Shown: piece after piece, positions 14,501 through 29,500 of the stretch | Layout of the letters: every line of letters starts with the position of its first letter | How positions within the stretch are numbered: position 1 is the stretch's first letter | Assembly: GCA_002633005.1 (NCBI GenBank) | Contig: NMRA01000753.1 | Location: 102,894-166,893, forward strand | DNA: 64,000 nt | Direction of reading: 5' to 3' | Source of the DNA: Phoronis australis | Lineage: Eukaryota; Phoronida; Phoronidae | The notes under the pieces: generated by a model | Seen by the model: the letters and a program-made list of their open reading frames with translations, nothing else | Told to the model about the DNA's origin: nothing | The model's database searches: none | Program-made: the position numbers and the translations under genes

Positions 14501-17500
14501 TATAAAATTGAAACGTGTTGTAGCAGAAAAAATGGATACTTGTGAGTCAAAACTTATGCGACTTTGTTCATTTTATTTTGAAACTTACTGTACATAGATC
14601 TGATTAAGACAGCATCATTTCCCGAAATGCATAAATGCATCATCCATTAGCACGTAGATTACCTGACCGTCCGTGCTGCCTCATTTTCCTCAATAATTTG
14701 CAATTGCGACCCGTATACAAAATACACCATACGAAGTTTAATAAAGAATGACTGTGCATTTGTCAAAAGGATGGCCTGTCTAGATTAGAATACCTGTTGA
14801 CGAAACCTATATGTGTAAGTACTTGACAGCTAGTCAGAGAAAGGAAAGTTAAACATCGGTGAACAACTTGTTCAACATAATGTTTATTCAGTATCTACAC
14901 AACCCCCTCCAGAACTGTGGGAATATTGGAACTGAAAGATCGTGACATAAGCAGCCTTTCTGTCCTCGTCCGTTCCCTGTGTTTATTGAGGTTTTTACAA
15001 TGACACTTGTTCGAGGTGTTTTCCATCTCTTAGCTACTTGAACACAATGGCCACAATTGGGAGGATAAAGATGACAGGTCCCTGTTAAAATAACACCGTG
15101 TTCTGATAACGAAAAGTAAAATAAAATGTGGAATTCTTATTTGTGTTGGTTGAGATGGTATAAATGTTCACGTAAAGCGAAGTTTGGCGGAAGTTGGAGA
15201 AACGTAGTGATCGTATACGAACGTCTGAGATATAGAAACTGATATTGAAATTCATGATTTAGTCATCTTCGTCAATTTTTTTGTTATAAGGTGTGATAGG
15301 CGCCGCTGTAGTTTCCCTTTCCTGGCGAACTGTTCTAAGTAAGCACGCGTCAGAGAACTGCAGACGAGAAGTGTGATCAGAACTAAGACGTTTGGTTCAC
15401 TGAAGAAATTGAATATTTAGAGGACATAAACGTCTTGCTTAATTGAGTTTGGTGTCGAATATAAGAATGGGCCGTCCTTATAACACTGGCAACGTCGCTC
15501 TCGGCGTGTTTTTGTTTATGCCATAGGTGTCTTGTCCTTACAGACACTGTTTGAATTGCTGCAGGTGTTAGCCTGCTTAAGCATCATTATTTGCAAGTTT
15601 GGGCCACTTTTGGAAAGAACACTCCTTAGGCAAACCTCCCAAAGAATGTCTTTCTTTGAAATATTCCTTATTTAAAGTGTAATGTGGGTAACGTATCTGA
15701 ATGGTGATCCGTTAACCAAGGTCAGATTACGTGCGGGAAAGGAAACGCAAATATTTGGCTTTCCTAATGCGGGTTTTGACACTGATGCCTGGAATATCCT
15801 GGAAATTTGAAAAATTGACAATTTGTGTCCTTGTGGGATTATTGGATCATCGTCAATAGCCATGTCTACCAAAAAAAAAACAAATTACGTCCATAAACAT
15901 AAAATTCCCAAGTAAGCGATTTAACCTGAAAAGGTCACGCAAATATTTAATGTTGTCTATGCTGTTTACATTCTTTTTGAATGAGATGACTGAAAGCCTT
16001 TCAACTCGATTTAAAAACTAATGTTTTACAGGTGCCTGCGCACTTTGTCCATTCGTACTGTTTCGTTATCACAATCCACACCAACAAACAGTGCATGGAA
16101 TTGTTTAAAGGGTTAGTTGATCAAAGGAAATAGTAAAGTATTGGATTCGTGTACAATTGTCGTGTATTTCTCAGATACCAAAAGATGCCTATTTGCTGCA
16201 GCAACCGGAGCTTGGACAACCAAAACATGGCCCTAGATAAGAACAACCCGCTTACTTGTTGTAACCTGGCGTCACTGTTGGACTTACTCATCCACGTAGA
16301 GAACCCCATCTGCGGGACTTGGAAATTAGCACCACCCTTGTGATTGTAATTTAAATTTGTCTATCATATTTTGTTTACTTTGAGCGACCCCTATTATCGT
16401 TGGATAATGGAAGATGCATTTTTAGTCGCCAAAGAAGTGTGAACGTCATGACAGTTACTTTCAGGCGTTCTATTGCTACTAACTTCAATCAGATGAAGGA
16501 TAAGGATACGATAACTTGCATTTGAAGAGCAAATACGCCAGTGAAGAAATTCCGTTTTTGTATCCACATGTTTTATAGGGGTTTAGCGGCATTAAATGAG
16601 ACTTCTGGCTTAAAATGTCCCAAGCACTTATGAAGTTAATCTTCCGATTTCCATGGAATTTTGCCTCACACAAAAGTTCGGTCTGAATAAAAGCTATAAA
16701 CGACATAAAAGAAAGCGACCGCTTTTCATGCTTCGTTCACAAAATGTAACCCACATAAAACGAAAAAGCATTATTGCCGGAAGTTAGCCTAAGGTCAACA
16801 AATAAGTCAACACAACATTAAAAGACCAATTCACTTGTTATCTTTCTAAGGATAACAGTGGTTTCGTCGATGGGTCTACAAGGAGTGTACAAACTGTTCA
16901 TTGTTTTTTTTACCACATCTTCCGGACACGATCCTCTGATAAACTCTGACCCAGAAATAATGTCATCCTGACTCGCCAACTGTAAACAATATTGTGAGAA
17001 CAACCGCAGAGGGGCTTGAACGTGAGAACAATAGAGTGTCGCTCTTGAAGCTGAGCTCCATGGTTGAAAAATCATTGCCATTGTCAGCGAGTGAGCTCAA
17101 TGTTAAGTGTGGACAGATAAATAGACGCGGTGCCTGCGGATGGAATGGAAATCGTGACAGCAAACGAGCAGATAGTGACTCTAGGCGCAGCCTTTGATTA
17201 GAGGGACATAGAATCCTTGGTCTAACTCAACATGACAAAACTAGGACCCTTTGTCTCCAAAACTGAAAGTTTGTGTGTTTCCAGAAAAGAGGAAGAACGC
17301 GAGAAAGACCCCGATTTAGCTGTGCAGCTGGATGTGTTTGATGAACAAAAGGCTAACGACGATGAGCAGCTACCGGGGCCACAGGGTGTTGATCTCAGTG
17401 ACCCTTTAGACGTGTTTCACGCCATCTTTCGCCAGGTAAGTTATATCTCGTCTTTATAACTGCTTTCAAGCATACTTTACTTGTTAAACCAATAAGTAAA

Positions 17501-20500
17501 TGGTTCGCGGCATTTAGGCACAAGTTGAATGTTTATAATACGCTGTGTTATAGCTAATTCCACAGTTTCTGCCTTAGGCAATGATGAGTATTCTAATAAG
17601 AATGTTTAGAGGAACGATCAGTGCATTGTTCTTGAACTTTTGCAAATAAAAACATCGGCTTTGAGTTTCGACGCAACCGGTCATGTTTTCGTATTGCATT
17701 CTATGAAGCTGTGTGGATTCTCGTGCACAGCACTATGGTAAATACGTAACCACTAACGAAAAAGGGTGCAATGGGAAATATAAAGAGCAAATGGGTTTAA
17801 AGATGGGATCGTCGTATAAAAATGGGTTTGCTGAACACCCGTTAAATTGTAGCGAGACATTTTGTACCAGTCTTGGCAAAGGAAACTGGCCACAAACCAC
17901 TCAAAAATCTACGACTTGGCAAAATCATAGCGTTGGATGAGAAACGTTTGCATTATCATGCCAATTCTCCTGTGTTTAAGAGATTATTAATCCTTGTGTA
18001 AAGTATCTCGTGTCTTCTGGGCGTGGAGTAGTTGTGTTCTAAAACGCAACACTCAAAAAAATGGGTTATCTTGAATCACACAGATTCTGGCACTACTTGA
18101 ACATTTTGAAATGTTAAAGTTGTGTCTTTTAAAATAATCTGAGTGTGTTGGTGGCTCTCCCTAAGCCCAAATCCAAATACGGTTAAATGGATCAGGAACT
18201 TGTCTGAGCCTCCTAATCTTGCTTTCTAATAATTCACAAAAATAACTATTTAATAAATTTCTCTTTCCACATAGTTGTGTGCTAAAAGCAGTGTGGGTCA
18301 GTACTCCATACCGAAATTTCACTTGTTTTGTTGTAACCGTCATGCTGTGTTGGTAGGGTATGACCGCAGCGGGTGACCGCGCAAATAATGCACGCCCACT
18401 AGGTGCCGCCAACTTCTAAGAATTACGTGACGTCATGATATGCTAACAGTTGCCCGGCAATTCATTCATACACCTTTCCAGTAGTTTCTACGTAACAAAC
18501 GACAAAGGCGAGGGAGACTGAAATATAAAAGTATTTCAATGAAACTTGATTTTAAGAACTGCCGACATTTCCCAAGCACAGTATCCGCTCGTGATTTGAG
18601 AAAGCAGCAAACAGACAAGTTTGATAGCGGAAATGGTTAAATTGGATTATGAATGCATATAATGCAACGGTACGTGTGCTGACAGCAGGACATATCGAGA
18701 AATGCTCACAAGCGTCAGTGGCATATGTTAAATTTTGCATTCTTTCACTCACTTTCTTCATTCACTTAATGACATGTTACAATATGCAAAGATTACTTAG
18801 ATTACACGTTTCTTTTTTCGGTTTCTTGCTTTTTGGGCGGTAATGTACATTTACTAGAGCCGTAAGGGTCAGGTTGGGTGTGAGTGCCAAAAGTTAGTCT
18901 GATCGTGCTCGGATTGTTCTTGTTTCCGTTTTGAGAGCTCGTTATGGGCTTTATCTTGTCAATGGCGACCATGAATTCGCTTTATTTAGTCTGTGGGAGC
19001 ACGAAGAGACCAGTTGACGATGATGGTTTTATAACGAAATTGTGGGATAATGACACAAAGCGGTGTGCACAATAAAATTAAGTTGAACGGGTTTTTTACA
19101 TTCATTATGGATCGTTTGCCTGTCATAAACTATTGGTGAGTCATTTTCACGAGGTTGTAAGATATCTCTTATACAAATCTTAAAGTGCGCGTATGCCTAC
19201 TTGATTTCATGTTACACGGTGAGTCATGTAGTGGTATAACCTGTCTCTTATGAGATTTAATCCATTCGTGAGGATAGTATACCCCTTGAAGCTGCTAAAT
19301 AACATGTTGTTGTGTTAACATTATCAACTTCTTTCACAAAAGTATTGTTTCTTCAAAAATAACGTCATCGCGTTCTCTGGCTTGGATTGAAATTCATTAC
19401 AAAACAAGTCGCTAGAAATTCTGCCGCCATACTGCCTTTGCGATTGAAACTAACGCGGGCGACGTGACAAGCGATTGAAACCAACCCGGACGACGTGACA
19501 AGCGATTGAAACCAACCCCGGCCAAGTGACAAGCGATTGAAACCAACGCGGGCCACGTGACAAACGATTGAAACCAACGCGGGCGACGTGACAAGCAACT
19601 TAACTGACATTATGGAAGGGAAAAGTGTTTTTTTTAGATCAATCCCGAAGCGGAAATGAACCCACACCCTCCACAGTGACCTCCTACGTTCTACTGGCGA
19701 ACATAAACCCCACTCGTTGGTGTCACATTATATATTTTAAGCAAATTTAACCGGACCAGTCACCGGCCTTGATTTCAGCGTATGGCTGGCAAACAACGAT
19801 GATAATTGACAATTTGTAATAAAAGCGCAAAAACACAGTGGGTTTTGTTGTTTTATGGCAAATAACCTCTCAAAATCCATTCCAGGCCCCAATAATTCAA
19901 AAAATGTGTTTGTAAGCCGCAAAATCTTTTATGTCCCTTGAGCCAAATCTAAAGCAATAACGGTCTGTCAGTTCTCCTCAAAAACAGAAATCGTATCTCA
20001 TCTGAGTACTTAGCAATATTAGTCCGATTTTATATCACATCTAAACAAAAATAAAAATAAAAAACGCGTGTTCATTGCCCTGTCCTATCGTTGGCAAACA
20101 CTACATGGAAACCTAGACTGTGAAATACATCAGTACCTAAATTTGCACCGTTCTTGGTGTGGCTTGAAAGCTTTGGACGATCGTTTGAACCACACTCAAA
20201 AATCCACGCTTCCGGCTCATGTGCATTGCTGCATTCTTAACGCGCCGATCCACCACAATGGCGATTTCGGCCGAACGTCTTCTCACCCAACTCGGGCCAC
20301 TTAGCCTACTAAGCAATCAATGTTCTTGTTCTTTTGTCCTTATGGTAACAATAATGTGCTAACATATGGTAGTATTTCATGTTTACAACACTGCGAAATC
20401 AGTGGCCGTTCAAAGGCACCCTTCATTTCACGCATTTCACAGTAACTGGTCGAAACTGAAACAGCAGTGTTTGCAAGAGAAAGATTGAGCAGCACATTTT

Positions 20501-23500
20501 TTTCTTACTCGTATTAAACTGTTTTGCATGTTCTTTAAAAGAATCGGAATTTCGCCATACCAACAACATCTCGAAAACCAACGTTGTGGCCTTGAATTAT
20601 TTCAGACTGAAGAAAATAGTAGAAGATCAAGTTTACAGTATACTTGATGTTTGTTATGTCCTAATGAACTAGGCTAAAATACCAAACGTGACGTTATACA
20701 ATTTGCCCGTTTGTTTCTAAATTCAGGCGCCCTAATAACACATTAGGAGCAGAATGTCATTACTAGAAATGATCTTTCTATACACTAATTCAATGTACTC
20801 AACGGCTTTTCACGTTAATTTGGAACATGTAATCCGCGTGTACTTTTTAGATTCAAATAAGAAAATATAACAAAGTCAAGCGTCTTCTTTCTACAAAGTT
20901 GCCGACGTTTCTCTTAGCATTTTCCTGGGCTGTGTCAAGCATAAACATAATATTTGCACCAGGGGTTGTTTTGTGATTTACAACTGAATGACTTTAATCG
21001 GTTGAAATAGTTGAACTTTTATTGAATATTTTCATCGTTCTGGGTATTGAAATGTAATCAGCTTTCTCTTGAATGAGTCATCCGTCATTTTTTGCCGTCC
21101 TCCGTCTAAGGGTCGTCAGTCTGCATCGTGACTCATCGTTCTAAAATTGTTTATTAGTTTAAAGAAGATTTCACTCTTAACTACATTATACTGGAATTTT
21201 TTTGATAAATGTGTAAACAATGGAGTTATCTGAACAACACAGACGATTTACTGCATGCTACATATCTTCTTAAAATGTTATTCTTGTAACAGGTCGAAAC
21301 ATTCAAAAACAAATTTTAGTTCAGTCTATTGCACACCTGTAAACTGGGGTGACATACATTAACCTGCATTCAGAGCTACATTACATATTTACGTGCTGGT
21401 TATAAAAATTAAAGCCCGTATATATGGCTAAGTTTCACCCGGAACTTTTTCTCCTTAATTGTACCTGTTTTATTACTAGTGCGTTTGATTATCGACCTTC
21501 TCCAAGAACAAGTTCATCTGGAACATTTCGTTCCACCTCCTGAAGTGGGGCAAACTGGAACATTTCATTCCACCTCCTGAAGTGGGGCAAACTGGAACAT
21601 TTCGTTCCACCTCCTGAAGTGGGTCAAACTGGTGTCAGTTTGTCAAAATTGAACCACTTCTCGATTCCATTGGTAAACACGCGCGCCAGATAAAAACTCC
21701 CAGAATGCATTGTAACTCTACATTAACAGTTGATTACGCTGTAACAAAATGTGAAGCATTTTGAAACAAAATAAAAGTCGTTGACATAAATGTCGAGATT
21801 GCAAAGTATTTTAATTTAAAGAATTCCAAATAGTCACCAAGTGTCATTGTAAAATGCACGTATCTTGATGTTATTTCGCTTAGACCCACATTGCTCATAA
21901 TTTACTATAGTTTATAAACCTCTAGAACAGTCCTCCTCCCTTGTCTGATCTCATTCTTTACAACGCCCAGACAAACGTAACCCATTGCTTTTCGACCTCT
22001 CCTCCGCTTTTTAATATATGTAAACATTGTATTTCACAGCTACGCCCTTCGTTTGCATTGTGAAATTATAATTTTTTTTCGTGCTTCGCATGGCCTGGTG
22101 CCTTATGATCAAATAACAAGGTCACGTGATGACCCATCTTCAACCGTCACTCATCCATGCACTCGCATCAAGTGGCAAAAAGCTACTGCTAACTACGCAT
22201 GCCATGTGTGCCAGGAAACGAAAACGGACAAACGACACAACTGATAGAAGTACGGAGACTGTAACCACTATGTCACTATGTACACACTTCCTAGTAACGA
22301 GGCGGTGTCAAAATATCCACTTCAAACTAGGCTCGACGGTCGATTTATTTACTAAACTTTGCGACTACCCAACATTTGATTTATGATGGCAACATAATAT
22401 TCTCCTATTCATGTGTGTGGGTATATATATATATATATATGTATGTTTGTTTGTTTGTATGTATGTATGTATGTATGTATGTACGTATGCAGTATGAATA
22501 TCGTGCCATAAGACAAACGTGGCGACTTGAGGTAGCACGCAACACAGTCAATGACAAGAGCAACGCGAAGCGTTGAAGTGCTCCCACGACTGTACCGCAA
22601 ACGGTGTGCGTCTAGGGGTGTTTGTTTAGATGGCTAAGAATACACTGAACCCATCCAAAAATAAGGTGTCCTGGCACTCAAAATTATTTGCAAAATTCTA
22701 TGAAAATCTGTCAAAGAACTCCAAAGGTACAAAGACAAACGAAAAATAAAATACTGCCTGCCATTAGGAACCACAGCAGTAGTGGAATCCATCCATTTGC
22801 TGTCAAGTTATTAGGAATACAATTTCAAAATTTCAGAAACATCTTGCAAGGGGTTTAAGAGATACAGCCGTATATGCAAAAATGTCAAAAGGGGGGACCA
22901 CAGTAGTTGGACCCGTTTGAAAATCGACGTTAGTCATGCTCTGGTCAGTAGCAACACATCGGCCAATTTTCATAATGATCCTCTTCACGGTTTGGCAGAT
23001 ACAGAAGCAAACGACAAAGGACAGACTAAAAAGTAATTAAAATGGCAACTATTTGGTGCAGAATATGTCGAATCCAACACAAAAAGAAAGATGCTGTCGT
23101 CTTCATAATAATTCACGAAGAGGCATCAAGGAACTCTGAGTTATTAGGGAGCACAGCTGTAGTTGGATTGGTCTGAAACTGGCTGTCATCTGTTGGCATC
23201 CACATAGGTGCACATCTGCTAAATTTCAGAAAGATTTTGCACAACGTAAAGGAGATAAAGCCGTGGACGCAAAAATGAAATTGCTCACTAGGGGGCCAGA
23301 GTAGTTGAACACGCCCGAAAATCAACGTCAGCCTCGGTCTACTCGTCAGGAACACATCTCCAAATTATAATAGTGATCCTTCAAGCGTTTTGGTGGATGG
23401 TGAGGGTAATAAAAATTTTGAAAATGGTCGAGTGGTGCATATCGAATACGTCATATCCGCTCGAAAATGAGAAGGTGTCGTCATCTCCTTAATAGAAACC

Positions 23501-26500
23501 TATTTGCAAAAATACATGAAAATAAAAACAGACGCTGTACGTCGAATCTATCTGAAAACGGTAACTTGTGGACTAAATTAAATTTCATAAAAATCTGCCA
23601 AGGAGTTTCAAAGATACGGAGGACAACGAAAAAATAGAATTGCCACTAGGGTCACTAGGGGACGGATCCGTCTGAATGTCGTCGTCTTCCGTTGTCAACT
23701 TCTTTTAAATGCAATTGCTAAATTTAATAAAGATCCTGCAGAAGATTTAGGAGGTACAGCGATGGGCGCAAACAAAAAACAAAACTGCCACTAGGAGGTG
23801 CCACGGTAGCTCAAGTCGTCGGGAAATCATCGTCAGTCGCGCCGTCCTCTTCACAGTAGGAACATATTTCCAAATTTTCACAATACTCCTTAGATTGGTT
23901 TGACTGACAGAGGGGCGGACGCCAAAAACAGTGGAAAACAGTAAAAATGGCTGCTAGGTGGCGCATAATCTGTCGAATCTATCCGAAATTCGCTATCCCA
24001 ATAATAAAAACCGATCTGTCCAAGTTTATGAAAATCCGTTGAGAACCTTTGAAGATGCAGCGGCAAACTTAAAAAAAAACTAAAATTGCCATTAGGGCGC
24101 ACACCGGTATTTGGATCCTTTTGGTTTTCTCATGCCGTCCCATCCATGAAAAGAACACGTGCAAAATTTCATGAACATACGCCAAAGGGTTTTGGAGATA
24201 AAGCAGCGGACGCCGGACGGACGCTGGAGGGATGGGGAAGATGGCGTAATGCGCCCACATATAAAGGTTTTCACCAATCTCATGTATTACTATACATGAT
24301 TTTACATAAGTTTGTTGAAGACCTTTTTATGCCACCACATATTTATATGTGGGCGCATTATGCCCTCTTCCCCGTCCTCCGGCGTCTCAGGTATTACTAC
24401 ATATGATTTTTTGAGGAGGCAGTGTGGTCTAGCATGATAGGTGCCCGCCTTCTTTACTTGAGGTCGTGTGTTTGAGTGTCACTGGGCCACACTGCTAGAC
24501 CCTCGAGTTTCTAGCTTCTCAGCTCGGTTTTAATTATATGTTAATAAAGCACAAAAATAGTTTCCGGTGATCAGTGAATGGGCCCACATGCGCGGCCTGC
24601 GCACGTCTGGTGCAACGTGTACCAGACCGCTTGTAATTATTTTTTTATGTTTGATTTTCATCCCAAAGTAGCTACGTGTACTACTGGTATAACATGCAAT
24701 CGGTCACACAAAAATAATTAGGCCTACCAAAAAGTTATTCTTCTATTTTTCCTTTGCTGATAACGTTTCTGGAAATAGTGGAAGCATTTTGTTTCATATC
24801 GGACACACAGTACAAATAAAACAAATAACACCCTAAAAACACTGATTTTAAGAGTTGTTGAGAAATTTGACAAAGTAAAATTTCAATTGTTCACTAGATT
24901 GTGTGCTGAATATGCGTAAGTCAAGAACTAGCGTATTCATCAATTGTCTGCGTGTTTTATCATCACTCTTCCCCAATTGTGTTCTGGAATGCTCGTTTTT
25001 TGTGTGCCCTTTTGATTAAAAATAGATTCATCATTTATGACCTGCCTTTTACCTTCACACCTGTTATAGGACTAAAGATAAATTAGTCTCTAGCACAAGC
25101 AGTGCAAAGCGGTGGATATTACGCAGCGGACAAAAATCGGGTGAAACGTAAGGTGGTATAGCCAAGATTTTCTAATCACATTTTCTACGTTATTTGTTTC
25201 GACACCATCTAATGTCACTTGGTGCTCGTAGGGTGTGCACATGATCCCTAGTCAGAAGTGTGCAAATTTATCTGGTTTCTTAGGTTAGCCCGAAATATTT
25301 GCTGCGAGGTGTTCACCAGGTTTTTCCAAGATGAAAAACCTAGTTTTCATTTACGATGTACACGGAAACGTTAATGTTGTGAGAATAAGGACCTAGCCCG
25401 GGATTGTGTTCATTTATGAATACCAAAGAATACGTAGCTCACTAGATGGCAGTTCAACAAACATGTTTGTGCGTTTGGTTCTTTATTCCAGCAGCGTGAA
25501 TAAACAAAAACATGTTTCTACAAATTTGTTCAACAACATTCAATCATTGTGACTGATGTTAGGACAGCGGATGAATGTAATATTGTCGTAAATCTTGTCA
25601 CACGTGTTTTCCGTAGTCTGCGTAAAATGCTCACGGTTCCAATGCGTAAAATAACTGTATTGATCACTTCGTAGAAAGTAACCGTAATCCTTTTGCTGAG
25701 TTTAATGCACTGGTTCTGTTCACTCATCTGACTTAGAATCCTTAGAGTAAAAACATAAGTTTTGCATAAACACTTAGAGATGGTCTAAGCAAACACCTGT
25801 GGGCGTCCAGAGCTACATGTTAACGTTCAAAACATCGGCTTAAAGATTGTGTTAGCGGTCGTGTTAAGCATGGCTCAAGGCTGTTGGACAAGTGTTGGCG
25901 TAAGTAACTGTTTAGGCCTATATGATCTACCGTAATGCAATATAATGTGCAATAGCAAACTATGAGAGAGATATAATATGCGGGCACAAGGATTGTGAGT
26001 CTTTGAGATAATATAACCACACTTTGTTTTTGCTGCAGGTCACAGATACACCGCAGGAGGTCTCGTTTCTTGCGACTCTTCAACATTTGCTACAAGTTGA
26101 TACCAGCGACAAAAACAGTGACATAGTTTGGGAAACTATAGAAAAACTCGTTCACAGGGCTTTATTCTTAGAGAAAAAAGAGGACTCGGAAAAACTACTC
26201 CGTTCTAGTTCGAAGAAATTGGAACAGGCCTATAACAGTGAACGCACAGCGCGTTCGCCGTCGCAAGACAGTGGCCAGTTCTCGGCAAGAGATGAGCTGG
26301 ATTGTTCACCGAAATCGAAAAGTGCAATAGAACAAACACAACAGATGACGATAGCACCACCACCACCTCCTCCACCAGCGCCACCTGGATGCGCCCCTCC
26401 ACCACCACCACCACCACCCCCTGGTTTACCGGGTGTTCCTCTCCCTCCCGGTGTACCACCGCCCCCTCCCGGATTACCCGGTGCACCACCGCCACCTGGC

Positions 26501-29500
26501 GCGCGTGGAAGAGAACTTTCGATAAAACTGCCACAACAGGAGACTCCTCAACCGAAACACAAAATGAGAAAGTTGCAGTGGAATAAAATTCCAGTGAACA
26601 AAGTGATCGGATCCCAGAACTTATGGTCTAATATGGTGTCGCTTTCAAACGGGTTTAAAGTAGACTTTGAAGCTATGGAAGAGTTGTTTTCACAGCATCA
26701 ACCTCGAGACACTTCCAAAGCAAACAACGGTATTAGTAGTGAGAAACCGGAAAAGAAGAAAAAAGAATCAAACGAGGTAACTATGTAATCTACGTATAAT
26801 ATTTTTTCTTAGTTTATTTCTTGTCAAGGCATGATGCATCTACTGTCTGAAAATTTTTCACACAAGAGTTGCTGTACTATACGCCAACAGGGGGAGCACG
26901 TGGAGATGTCATGACCAGTAGCTCCACTGTGAATGTGAATGGATACGTGTCAAGATTATGACTAAGACAGGTGTCTCCAATGCAGACGTGATATAATCAA
27001 AAACTCCAGGAAAAAAAAACAACAAAGAACATTACCAGTCGTAGGACATGTTTGTTCTGAAGCTAAAGAAACAAATTAGACTTGTTAGTCAGCATTTAGA
27101 TTGTTAGTTGAGAGATCTTGCTGGTGTTGATGTTTTGAGGGTCGTGGACGAGCATTTCTTTGTGAGAGAATATTCTTCTCTGAAAATAACGCTGTCGTTA
27201 TCGGTGACTTTCTGTCTTTCAGATTAACCTGCTGGACGGGAAGAGAAATCTAAACGTGAATATTTTCTTGCGGCAGTTCAGATCCCAGCATGAACAAATT
27301 ATTCAGCTAATCAGGGAAGGCAAAAGTAAACTCATTGGTGCTGAAAAACTACGAGGTCTTCTGAAAATTTTGCCCGAGCCTGACGAGGTGGAAATGCTGC
27401 GTTCATTCGACGGTGACCGCGAGAGGTTGGGTAACGGCGAGAAGTTCTTTCTTCACCTCATAGACTTACCACAGTAAGTTTTAGGGATAACACCAACCAA
27501 CAGCTTGTGATAAGACATAACAAAAGGTCTCCAACATTTTCTTATTGTTATGAGTCGTAGAAACATCTATAGTTCAATTTTCTTCAGTGTGGTTCATTTA
27601 GATGGTTCTCAGACAAGTTTACATGAAAGGCATTTTCCGATCTACCAATCTTTTTAACATGTTTTCTTGCGATTATGTGTCCATGTTTATGTGATGAATA
27701 CAGAATTGCGTCAATAGTGGGCACGGAACTTCCAATAGATTTACTACTTCAACATACGAACCATTGCTTCTCACATCCGATAGCCATTTGTTTTTGTGAC
27801 GTGACAGAACATGGAAATGTAGGTAGGACCCTATTGCGGATGCATGTATGTGTGATGGTTTTACAGATACACACTGAGGATTGAAAGTCTCCTGCTCAAA
27901 GAAGATTTCGAAAATCAAATGGACTGGATCCGACCCTCGTTAGATGCAGTTATTGTGACTGCTAAAGGTAAAAATATATTACTTGATCTGTTTTAGAAAT
28001 AACTGGAGTTACTTTCCACCACACTGACATAACCACCTCATTTGTCGCATCATATTTCTCAAGCAATCCGAAGTGCGGTAAGAAGCAGGCGCGCGTGACC
28101 CACAATGATTTCACTGGCGGATTTGGGGGGGGGGCAAGGGGGCCATGGCACCCCTAAAATTCTCCCAGATACCATTTGGCAGTTCAGGGTGCGAATTCCC
28201 GACTGGCATATGCGCGCACCCAAGGGCCTCAGGGGGCGAATGCACGATGCATAGGTCTTGAACAAACCCGCTTACCGTTTTTTTAGTAATGAGGTCCACG
28301 AACCCAAAAATTCAAGACCCCTGCTTGCCTACAATTTAGGCTGGGCGCGCGCGTATGGCGAAATTCTGGTTATTCCTGTGCCCTGCCCCCCAACTCAAAA
28401 TCTTGGATCCGCCACTGGACTTGTCCTGAAAATTTTGACCACCTGGGAGAAGTATTGAAAACTGAAGACGTGAGGTGTTGTGTCTATATCGCCCAATAAT
28501 TCTTAACTTCCCTATTTGGACAATCACGCTATTCGTATGAATGTTTTCAGACACATTGTCACCACTAGCCTTGTAACACTTATTGTTCATTGTATTTTAC
28601 AGACTTTCAGAAATGCAAAGAACTACAAGAAGTTCTCTATCTTGTCCTTGTCGCTGGGAATTTTCTCAATACGGTAAGAAACTAAAGTCTTACTTCCAGG
28701 TTCTAGTTAATGCATTTTTAATCACGAGTTGGCTATTCAGATCAACATTTGATTCCTGTTTTTCTTGTGAGACAAGAGTACTATAAATAACCGTGGTGCG
28801 AGTTTAAGTTAAAATGCCATGTCTCGTATGTCACGGAGAAAAAACCGGGGACAGGTTGCAACGATGCTCCTGATTTCCCGTTTACTAAAGACTGAATTAC
28901 ACCAGTTGCTCAAGTTGTTATTGGCACAACATGTTATGGCGCCAGTGCCACTGCCAGTGTGAACGCGAGTTGTTCAGCCATTTCACGTCGAATTTGTTCC
29001 GTGGCAAATGGCTACATTACGAACGCAACCGGAAGCAATCTGGGAACAACCTTTTCCGAAACTCAGTCTAATTTACACTGTTAAGAAAGACGGTAATGTT
29101 TACACTCACTGTGTTTATAGGGTGGCTACGCGGGAAACGCAGCTGGGTTCAAAGTGACGTCGCTTCTGAAGCTCACTGAGATTCGCGCCAACAAGCCAAG
29201 GATGAATCTGTTACATTACGTAGTCGCGGTATGTTTAGAGTACGGTCTTCCCATCAATTTGAGTGTTGAAAAATGATAATGCGCCAAAAGGACCTTCTCC
29301 AGATTTTTTAAAAATATATGACAGCTAAGTCATAATGTCTTTATTGGAAAGTTGCAATTACATGACATCTTCCAGACCAGTGGAATAATGTTTTGCCTTG
29401 TAACCCGAGATTAGAAAACTATTATCTTACCACATTGATAACTTCCGTTTTGTAACTTATGCACCTGCATCTTTTGCATAACGTACCTGTTTGTTGCAGC

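Larger units (their letters stand above)
7656..17284 (+). other. INF2 intron, about 9.6 kb
   Basis: It holds a 57-60 bp tandem array at about 10855-11205 and a 16 bp array at about 14265-14425. The remaining sequence is AT-rich and unique; I see no supported gene. Short frames, for example around 9753-9968 and 10098-10313, lack splice context and homology that I recognise. Confidence 0.6.
17436..26038 (+). other. INF2 intron, about 8.6 kb
   Basis: It holds a 31 bp array (19441-19597), a 37 bp array (21518-21631), a TA/GTAT microsatellite (22424-22491), the degenerate repeat block I (about 22640-24390) and a tRNA-like SINE head (about 24420-24500). I see no other supported gene. Confidence 0.6.

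Noticed and set aside
19441-19597. CRISPR-like array (GATTGAAAC is common at CRISPR repeat ends)
   Set aside because: The copies are directly adjacent at a 31-base period with no unique spacers, and the context is a metazoan intron.
22126-22386. 86-codon + frame near the microsatellite
   Set aside because: Overlaps other open frames of similar size; composition not gene-like and no acceptor/donor in phase with INF2.
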